Positions 56,366-64,000 of a stretch of 64,000 nt of DNA are shown here, in pieces (within the stretch, counting starts at the first letter, position 1; each line of letters opens with the position of its first letter). The position numbers and the translations under genes were made by a program. The notes beneath the pieces are model-generated. The model had not been told where the DNA came from. It searched no databases and saw only the letters and a list, made by a program, of their open reading frames with translations. Location: the NCBI GenBank assembly GCA_036172665.1, contig CM069879.1, positions 21,491,924 to 21,555,923 of the forward strand. Direction: 5' to 3'. This stretch comes from Prosopocoilus inquinatus. Its lineage: Eukaryota; Arthropoda; Insecta; Coleoptera; Lucanidae.

Positions 56366-57957
56366 TAAATTAAGGCGGAAGAAAGAAACGGCAAAGAGGA
56401 AGAAATACAACACTTAAAACTTACATATTCGATGCATATAAAATAAAGAAATTTGGAAAATGATAACTTAAAATAAAAAAAAAGTTTTTATTTGACTGGC
56501 ATAAATAGAAGAATATTTGAAGAAGCAGGAAAAAGAACGAAAGTTGAAAATCGTTTTAGTTCAAAAGGAAACGATTGCACGATCAGAACTTAAAGGCAAA
56601 AGACAACACAAGCAAAATGAAAGAGGAGAAAATATAACACTTACCTTATAATGTAAGTATACACATTTTATGGATATAAAATAAATTTCACAGGAAGAGG
56701 TAAATTACAAGAAAAAAAATCGTTCATTGTTGACTAACATGAATAGAGCACAACGCAAATCCAGTTTAGTAAAGTAGCAGTTGAAGAAGAAAACGAATGG
56801 TGGAACTGAATAGAACAGTGCAAGATTTTCTTTCTGCGCAAACACTAAAAAAAATACGATATAAAGTTTTACGCAGGAAATAAAAATGCGGATGAAAGAA
56901 ACAAGAAGGAAGGCCATCTATAACATAATATGTGTAAAAATTAGTTTAAGTGTTTTTCAACTAAAGAGAACGCTAGTTAAAAAGAAAGAGAATCAGCGAC
57001 AGAAATATACAAAAAAAGAAGCCAGAATATTGGCGAATTTAGCTAAGCGATACGACCTCTAGCAGAAATATTTGAACTACATAATAGTGACGCAGAAAGT
57101 GAGGAATTCTTGGGTTGCTATAAATTGCATGGTTTCTGTTCAGTAATTTGTATGCGCAATAATACACAATTAATTTTTAAGATTATAACAAAAATATAAT
57201 TATTAATGTTGACAGAATTATCACACAATCTCTCAAAATAAAAACTTAACCTTTCCGCTATAAATAACGTTTGAGCATAAAATTTTAGTAACAATAATCT
57301 ATAAAAGTTAATAGATTCCGCACTTACTTGATGGAAATTCATGATCAAAGATAATACAAAAACAATTGTTTTTGTTTTATCTTTGCTGTTGTTTTTGTAT
57401 TATCTTTAAAAGATTTTGAACTGACCGATAATCCATAATTGGAAAAACTTAATGAAAATATAAGCACAAACTCATATTGTTTATCAAGTGCTTCCTCACT
57501 TTCTACGTCATAAAACTCTTGTTTCCATGATTGCCGATGGCGGGAAAAATTAATTTGAATCGCGAATAGCTTAGTTTTCCTACATTTTCAAAAAGTTTTT
57601 GCACTTAAGCATTCTGACTACATCTTTTTTTTTTCCAAGTATAAGTACAAATCGGTTTATTAAATCATTTTCAACTAGCGAATGATAGTGAAAATAAAGA
57701 ATTGACGAAATGCACCCCTTCTTTCACAGCTATTTCTAAAATAGATTTTTAATTAATTTTGTCTGCAAGAATCAAATTCTCAAAGAAAAGATATTTTTCT
57801 CTTTTTCATATTCGAAAATAAAAATCGTAAAAATAATGCTAATAGAAATAATTCCTGGTTCAAGCATATTTACTTATCAAAGCGATTTTTTAAACTAAAT
57901 TATTTTTTTGATAATTGAAATTGTTTCTTGTCCGATGAAAATTACATGTAAAAAGGT
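56366..57957. other. Spacer with a hairpin at 57351-57416
   Basis: A-rich DNA. gataatacaaaaacaa and ttgtttttgtattatc form an inverted repeat, and gcagaaagtgagga (57090) is mirrored at 57497, suggesting a decayed foldback element. No gene. Confidence 0.4.
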
Positions 57958-58095
57958 TAGTTTTTTAATCTTGAATCGGACAGAAATATGAATGGAAAAA
58001 CACTCAACGTTTCACTATCGATTAATAATTTCGTCAGGAGCGAAACGTTGAATGTTTTTCCATTCATATTTCTGTCCGTTTCAAGATTAATTTTT
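57958..58095. mobile_element. Foldback element with ~52-bp arms, family A
   Basis: ttaatcttgaatcggacag, aatatgaatggaaaaac and actcaacgtttc are mirrored in order on the right side with few mismatches. The loop contains the rest of a minus-strand hammerhead core. Confidence 0.85.
58001..58042 (-). ncRNA. Hammerhead-like motif, family A (well preserved)
   Basis: Minus strand: CGCTC, CTGACGA, extra A, stem II ATTAT/ATAGT with one G-U, GAA, ACGT, U17, GAGTG. Stem I is 5/5 with one G-U. All core residues are intact. Confidence 0.72.
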
Positions 58096-58499
58096 TTTTA
58101 ATATTGAATAATCAGTAATTTTCAAAGTTCTATTTTTCAGTTCTCTATATCTAGAAAATTTCTTAATTTATTTTTTTTTCAGCATTCAAGATGTTTAAAC
58201 CAATTGCTTCTTAATAAAGCTTCGAGTTTTCTCTTCGTTAAAAATTAATTCATTTATTAGAAATTATTTAAAATAGTCTCTTTCAGGAATGGTAAAAATT
58301 GACTATCTATCAAAAATTTAAAAAAAAAAAACTAAATCAGAAGAACAATTAAAACAAAAATTAAAAGGGTATTTCAATCCTGTAAACAGACGTAGATAGT
58401 AAACGAGGAGATAGGGAATTAAGAAAAGAAAAAACAAAATGTTAGCCATCAATTTTGAAATACTCCTAAGTAAATAAAGGAACCTCTTATCAAAGTAAA

Positions 58500-58700
58500 T
58501 TCACAAATAACTGTAGATGCTTATTTTGACAGCTAAGCTGTCACCTTCAGTTCACTCACAAACAATAATTACGAGTTAAACAATCACGAATTAAGTTTAT
58601 TGATTATGGCAACTTAGCTGTCCAAATACGTATCTACAGTTACAAACTTATTGTGGAAAGAGGATTTTTATTTACTTATTTCTAAACCACCAGCTTCTTT
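58500..58700. mobile_element. Family B element, diverged copy
   Basis: Inverted arms carry gacagctaagctgtcacctt (58528) and gcaacttagctgtcc (58609), with ctgtagatgc / gtatctacagtt ends and a flank resembling the family B flank. Both hammerhead cores are damaged (CTGAAGG, TTGATTA). Confidence 0.65.
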
Positions 58701-58867
58701 ACTTTATTAGCTCTGGACTTTGAAAATGTTTTAAAAATTTTATTTTAAAATTGACTGTTTGCCTTTTTCATTTTGAATAAAATAAAGTTCATTTCACCAT
58801 TTAACGAACTTAAGAAATTAAAATTCAAAACTGTTAGCTATTGTTAGTATATATTTAAGTACACCTG

Positions 58868-59105
58868 GCATGGAAAAGTAACTGTCGACATACGTTTCGG
58901 TCTTATTATACCTCATCAAGACAGTATAACCAAGGTGTAAGGTGTTGACACTTGGAGATAAACAACAACAAATGAAACACAGACGCGAAGGCCGAATGCA
59001 CATTTGCTACAACCAGTGGTTGATGTGTCAACACCTTACATCTCGGTTATACTATTCTACTAATAAGACCGAAACGTACATCGACAGTTACTTTTCCAAG
59101 ACAGT
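58868..59105. mobile_element. Foldback element, family E
   Basis: Arms 58868-58953 and 59028-59105 are inverted repeats (ggaaaagtaactgtcgaca, cgtttcggtcttatta, aaggtgtaaggtgttgacac and inverses). The loop has no coding content. Confidence 0.85.
58881..58925 (-). ncRNA. Hammerhead-like motif, family E
   Basis: Minus strand: stem I ACTGTC, TTGATGA (C3 to T), stem II GGT/ACC, GAA, ACGTATGT, C17, stem I GACAGT. Stem I is 6/6. Only the first core base deviates. The right arm has a more damaged copy. Confidence 0.6.
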
Positions 59106-60867
59106 TGTGCCAATAGTACCTCCTTTCACTGTGCGTTTTTCCTGGCGATAAACCTTTTTTCAATTAAATATACCTTGAGTTCTTTCAATTGTTTTTCTTT
59201 CTACCACTCTTGGAACAAAGTAACATCAAGAACATGTGACTGAAATTAGTTAAAGGCCATTCAATGTTATGAAATTACTAGAAATTTTGGAATCGATTGC
59301 TGGTTTGTACATTTTTTGAAAAGAAAAAAAAAACTGAAAACGTATGCCATAATTAAAAGGTAAATAATTTGCGATTTATCACATTTTGTGATTATGCAGA
59401 GAAATATTGCCATTCTCTGATAGATGGCGCTGTAACTCGCACACTATTTGAAATTGGAGAAAGACTAAATTTACTTTACTTTCCTTACATTATTCTGGAA
59501 GCAAACCAAGCATTAATTAATTAAAAGAATTCATGTTGAGCTTATTTTGCAAAAAAAAAATCGTTAAATGCCGTTGTCAATACTTTATTTTGCTCGACAT
59601 TTCGTTGTCTGATAAGCTATTTTATCAATTGTCAATGCAAATAACAAACAACAGTAGCTGTAAGTTAGTTTTATTTTTTGAGTCATCGTGTTTTCTTCTT
59701 GGACTTCTGCTTTACTTTTGAAATTTTTTGATAAGCTACCTACGTTTTTTTTTTTTGGCAAATAATATAAGTACCTTTCACCTCCTGTCGTTTAGCTTGA
59801 TAAGTCTTATTTATCGCTTGCGCGAATTCTCCGTATTATTATTTTTTTTCTCTCCGGAGGATGTCGTTTTAAACATCTCTGGAGCATCATTAATTATCCT
59901 TTCATTCTTCGATCGCGTTCGTTCAACGACCCCACCTGTGTGAATAGACTTCGGCTTTTTTTTTTGACGATGAGCTCTTTTCGACTTTAATTAAATTTCT
60001 TTTCTATACGCATAATAAATTTCTAATTTGAAGATTATTCGGAGTCACTCGGGACAAATAAAAAGCGCTCCGTTCCGTTCGAGTGTTTCACGCTTTTTTT
60101 CTGGCCGGGTCCATTTGGTGTCGTCGGATGAATAATTCCTTCTTTCGTGGAGTTTCCAAAAATTTGCCGAAAACAGAGCTCTCGTTCGTTATTAAAACAA
60201 GACAAATTTAAAAACGGTGCACAAAAAAGTGGCATTGTTTTGTGGTCGAGCTGCTGCTCGTTACCTTTGATTGATCACCCAATAGGTGGAAACACGTAAA
60301 TATCGATTATGGCATTATCTGGCCGTCATATGTTCATGTCATTTCTCCGACACAAAAAGAGGATCGAGAAGAATGAAAAATGAACTGGCGAGTTTTAAAT
60401 CATTTCGTTGATCAAACTAATTAATTTTTCGAGATCTGACCGGGCACAGGAAATTAACATAAGACTTCGATTTGTTTTTGTATGTACAGTTGTGATGGCG
60501 TCATACATTTTTATTAAAAGTCTAGCATAGACATTAAAAAAAACAAAGAACAAACAAATCACATTACCGCTTTATCCTTTCTCTGCGTTTGCTTCTACAT
60601 AAAGAAACAAGAAGAAGAAGATAAATTTATTACTTTTCCAATCTTCAAGTAATAGTAGTAGTAGTTTTCTTAACAAAGAATAGCAATATTTATTTGGTCA
60701 TCAACAGAGACGAGAATGTACGACGAAATAATTCTGCAAATGTATAAAATGTACAAATTCTTTATTAATAATAATAAATTTAGATATTAAAAATGTTTGG
60801 AGATCCACAAAAAACAACAAACTCAAAAGTTAGACAAAAAAATCTTTAAAAAAATCACGTCGGTAAA
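59106..60867. other. Spacer without recognised gene
   Basis: T-rich then mixed DNA. Low-complexity GAAGAAGAAG near 60605-60625. No protein family seen. Confidence 0.45.
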
Positions 60868-60869
60868 TA

Positions 60870-62196
60870 CCGTGCCTTCAATTGAATTCCTCATTAAAGT
60901 GGGCTATGATTTCACTGTTTTTTTCTCCTAAGATTTGCAGCACTGATAGCTGTTCAATTATTTATTTAAACAAATGACAAATTGACACTTTGTATTTTCA
61001 ATTAATTCAAAATGTTAGAATTATAGCAGAAAATATTTATTGTTATTTTCAAACCGGTAGAATAGAAAATGGACAGTTATTTTATTCAATTAATCAGTGT
61101 GTACAGAAGTTTCGACAGCAGTTTCCTAATTTTGCTATTACTTATGAACAGCTAATTAAACATATCCATGCTTGTGTTCTTAAATTTCGTGAAACGGGAT
61201 CACTTGGTCGCAAACCAGGGAGCGGAGCAGCTAAGAAAAGGACTGCAGCCTGCATTGAAGATGTTCCGGATCAAACGGAACACTCTCCCAAGAAATCTAT
61301 TGCGAAACTTTCACAAGAAGTTCAGCTACCAGTGGGAACATGTCACACTATTCTTAAAAAAGACTTATAGCTTTATCCATATAAGATTCAAGCAGTCCAC
61401 GAACTCGGGCCAGTAGATTTTCAGAGAAGAACAGAATATTGTCAGTGGTTTCTTGATAACTTAAACAACGACGACATTCTTGACAAGTGTTTCTTTTCCG
61501 ATGAGGCCTGGTTTCATCTCTCAGGGTATTTAAATAAACAGAATATGAGAATATGGTCAGCAAAAAATCTCCATGAATTTGTGGAAACTCCATTACATCC
61601 ATTAAAAATTGGTGTTTGGCTAGCAGTGTCAAGAAGGCGTATCATCGGACCAATATTTCTTAACGACTCAGTAACTGGTGATAGATACCGAAATGAGTTA
61701 TTAGAACCTTTCATTAATCAACTACATGATTATAAACTTACAGAAGGGTTTTTTCAGCAAGACAATGCTACTGCCCACACAGCTCATCAAACAATGACTT
61801 TCCTGCAGCAGTTTTTCGATAATCGGATTGTGAATTTTCCTGCAAGGTCTCTGGATCTCACAATTATGGATTACTTCATTTATGCCCACATGAAAAACAG
61901 AATTTTTAGAGCTACGCGTCACACAATCGAAGAACTTCGTGCGGGCATTACTGATGTGTATGCTAGCATGACCCCCGAACACTTAGCGATTAGCAAACGG
62001 GTTTGAAAACATTTGCTTATGTATCAAGCTGAAGGAGAGCACTTTGAGCATCTACTTTAAACTTTAATGTTGTGTTTTTATTTGATGTTATGATCAGTAC
62101 TGACAGTTAATGACAACAGTTTTCTCTAGAATTGTGTCGCCAACTTCATAAAAAAATCACAGCTCACTTTAATGAGGAATTCAATTGAAAGCACGG
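60870..62196 (+). mobile_element. Tc1/mariner-superfamily element, copy 3 (1,327 bp)
   Basis: CCGTGCCTTCAATTGAATTC and its inverse with TA at 60868-60869 and 62197-62198. The extreme right end (GCACGG) is a perfect inverse of the left, better kept than in copies 1 and 2. Confidence 0.95.
61011..62066 (+). pseudogene. DD35D mariner-type transposase, copy 3
   Basis: Same protein as copies 1 and 2. The ATG at 61011 is followed after four codons by TAG in place of CAG. A 7-bp loss near 61045 shifts the frame. TAG replaces AAG after KKDL (61368). Here KIGVWLAVS is in frame, without the two extra bases of copies 1 and 2, and the QQDNATAHTA...LTIMDYF part is open (61545-62006). A small insertion near 61990 breaks the C-terminus. 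Confidence 0.93.
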
Positions 62197-62311
62197 TATA
62201 ATTCCCTTAAAAAATAAAGAAAAAAATATTAGAAATTGGTTTTCGTCCATAATTAGGTAATTGTAATGAATGGAACGAAAAAGTTTGTACTTCCTAATTC
62301 GATTTTTTATT

Positions 62312-62353
62312 AAATTTAGTCACCGTTTCGATATATATCTTCATCAGGCCACT
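62312..62353 (-). ncRNA. Hammerhead-like motif, family C (left arm)
   Basis: Minus strand: GTGGC, CTGATGA, extra A, stem II GAT/ATC, GAAAC, then GGTGACTAAA. A one-base loss relative to the right arm (ACCGGTAGCTA) leaves G at the cleavage position, so it is probably inactive. Confidence 0.55.
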
Positions 62354-62489
62354 ATCGTCAAAATTGAGAAAATAACGTTAGATAACAAACAAAGGTACGT
62401 TGGAAAGAAGAAAAGGGATACTCAGTATCTCTTCTTCTTTTTCGATTTTGACGATTTAATGTTATTTTTTCAATAATGACGATAGTGGC

Positions 62490-62505
62490 CTGATGAAAAT
62501 ATCTG
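62490..62505 (+). ncRNA. Half of a family C motif
   Basis: gtggc CTGATGA aaatatc is present, the GAAA side is lost. It points to a third copy of the arm sequence within this composite element. Confidence 0.4.
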
Positions 62506-62676
62506 AAAAAATAACGTTAAATAACAACGACAAAACTGCATTGGAAAGAAGAGATACACAGTATCGGAAATGAATATCTCTTCTTCTTCTTCTTCTTTCC
62601 AATGCAGTTTTGTTGTTGTCGTTTGACATTATTTTTCTTTAAACTTGAAACGGACAAAATTATGAAGGGACATAAT

Positions 62677-62716
62677 CACAATGTTAATCAATTAATCAAT
62701 AGCGACACGTTGAGTG
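62677..62716 (+). ncRNA. Family A remnant
   Basis: Only atcaatagcgacacgttgag and flanks remain recognisable. CTGACGA is lost and GAAA is GACA. Confidence 0.4.
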
Positions 62717-62820
62717 TTTTCCCTTCACAATTTTGTCAGTTTCAAATTAAAAAAAACTTTTTACTTACAATTTTCATTGGACAAGAATCAACTTCAGCTA
62801 TTTTTTCAGTTATGACGATA

Positions 62821-62861
62821 GTGGACTGATTAAGATATGTGTATATCGAAACCGGTAGCTA
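62821..62861 (+). ncRNA. Hammerhead-like motif, family C (right arm)
   Basis: CTGATTA (G8 to T), extra A, stem II GATAT/ATATC with loop GTGT, GAA, self-complementary ACCGGT, A17, GCTA. With the left arm's GTGGC, stem I GGC/GCT would pair. The core change should abolish cleavage. Confidence 0.5.
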
Positions 62862-62914
62862 AATTTAATAAAAAAAAAAAACGTATTAGGAAGTACAAAC
62901 TTTTTTCTTCCATT

Positions 62915-63382
62915 CAAAAAATTATTTGCTTCATTTTGAAACAAATTGTATTCCGACATCTAGCAGAGAATAGCAACATTTCCTTGATTAAACAAGTTAT
63001 CCAACTTACAATTTTAGAATTTCAGAAAGATAGATAAATAAACTTTTTTTGCAAGATTTACATTTAAATTACAAGAAAGTATATTTTGAAGAATGACGAC
63101 ACACTTTTTAATAAATTAAAATGGTTTTCCTAGTTAACCAAAATTTACTGCTTTCTTAACCACCAATTCATATCAAGATCTGCAGCGCCATCTAGTAAAA
63201 AGTGACGATATTTGTTTAACGTTTTCTCTCTTTGAAACTTTCATCGACATCTTACATATTATTTTAATACAAATGAAGTACAATAAAATATGTGTATTCC
63301 TTTTTCTCTCCAATGCACAATTAACATCTATAAGGAAATGAGAAGAGAAACCAGCATTTACTAATTGGGAAGGCCTTTGTGA
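62915..63382. other. Spacer before the Gypsy fragment
   Basis: AT-rich DNA with no LTR boundary or primer-binding site that I can see. Confidence 0.4.
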
Positions 63383-64000
63383 AAAACCTTTTCTTTTCTG
63401 CCACTTCTTATAATGGAAAAGAATGGACCAAACTTATTGGGCAGAAAGTGGTTTCAAGACTTAAATATTTTTATTCAAAATATTTACAAGTTTAAAGAAA
63501 ATTCGCTTCCTCCTCAAATACAAAAGTTTTCTGATGTTTTTTCTGAACAATTTGGAAAGTATTCAGGAGAACCAATCCTTATTTTCATAGAAGAAAGCTT
63601 TAAACCAATATTCAGAGGACATTGTCAAATTCTGTACGCTATTCGAGACAGAGTCGAAGAAGCTTTAAACAAAATGGTTCGAGAAGGTGTGTCAGTATCA
63701 GTTAAACAAGAGGATTGGGCTAACCCGGTACAGGTAATAAAATTTAATGGTAATATTAGGATTTGTGGAGATTACAAAGGAACGGTAAACATGAACACAG
63801 AAATTTATCCTCTACCCAGTACTTCTGAAGCGTTATTAACCTTATCCGGAGGTAAAATTTTCACAAAATTAGATTTAGATCGAGCTTATACTCAGGTAAA
63901 GGTTGATGAGGTTTTATTTCAAGGATTAATAGAGAATCTATTGAAAGGATTGCCAGGAATTGTAGCATATTTCGATGACATACTGATTACAGGAAGAAAT
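63383..64000 (+). pseudogene. Ty3/Gypsy pol fragment (protease end and RT), internal deletion
   Basis: An open frame runs from just after a TGA at 63380 to the window edge. It begins in the protease-RT linker (LPLLIMEKNGPNLLGRKWF), then FSDVFSEQFGKYSGEP, IRDRVEEALNKMVREGV, and RT motifs FNGNIRICGDYKGTVN and FTKLDLDRAYTQVKVDE with the first catalytic Asp. It then jumps directly to FQGLIENLLKGLPG and the catalytic YFDDILITG. About 40 residues usually found between these (covering the PFG block) are missing by an in-frame deletion, so the RT cannot fold normally. No LTR is visible. The 3' part of pol lies beyond the window. Confidence 0.88.

Larger units (their letters stand above)
62240..62914. 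mobile_element. Composite palindrome, family C, with nested family A hairpin
   Basis: Outer arms (62272-62360 and 62814-62914) mirror each other: aagtttgtacttcctaattc, attaaatttagtcaccg, ggccactatcgtc and inverses. Inside are a second inverted pair (caaaactgcattggaaagaa and inverse near 62530-62610) and a family A hairpin (62637-62760). Confidence 0.8.

Overview
The window looks like an AT-rich (roughly one-third GC by eye) arthropod, most likely insect, nuclear genome. Evidence: no operon-like gene packing, long non-coding stretches, a tRNA-derived SINE, and dense Tc1/mariner, hAT, P-element-like, non-LTR, Ty3/Gypsy and Penelope-like elements (PLEs). No complete host gene could be recognised. 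Every protein family identified belongs to a transposable element, and every such ORF is broken or truncated. A few GC-richer islands could be unrecognised exons or promoters.

Layout. 0-5 kb: jockey-like RT remnant, THAP-domain remnant, duplicated small ORF, then a PLE whose N-terminal piece (- strand) and GIY-YIG endonuclease piece (+ strand) lie head to head, followed by its pLTR. 5-12 kb: palindromic elements, a TA-flanked MITE and a hAT MITE. 12-20.7 kb: nested mobile DNA, including a 1-kb hAT element with GTTTCG repeats, a 5'-truncated non-LTR RT, and a second hAT element holding a SINE. 20.9-28 kb: first DD35D mariner copy, a 2.1-kb foldback element, a second mariner-family remnant and a second PLE. 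28.7-38.8 kb: hAT MITE with perfect target duplication, then a long purine-rich desert with one possible exon. 38.9-48.3 kb: three decayed non-LTR elements, tandem repeats and the second DD35D mariner. 48-60 kb: mostly desert with segmental duplication, short hairpin elements and a third hAT MITE. 60.9-64 kb: third DD35D mariner, a composite palindrome, and a Gypsy pol fragment running off the right edge.

The most notable pattern is that the short palindromic or pLTR-type repeats repeatedly carry hammerhead-ribozyme-like cores (CTGANGA, stem II, GAAA, with a matching stem I). At least five sequence families are present in about twenty intact or decayed copies on both strands. One family is physically linked to PLE coding remnants, which matches the known association of PLEs with hammerhead motifs. 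In all families stem III is a short self-complementary or near-self-complementary sequence. The other families appear to be non-autonomous, ribozyme-bearing foldback elements.
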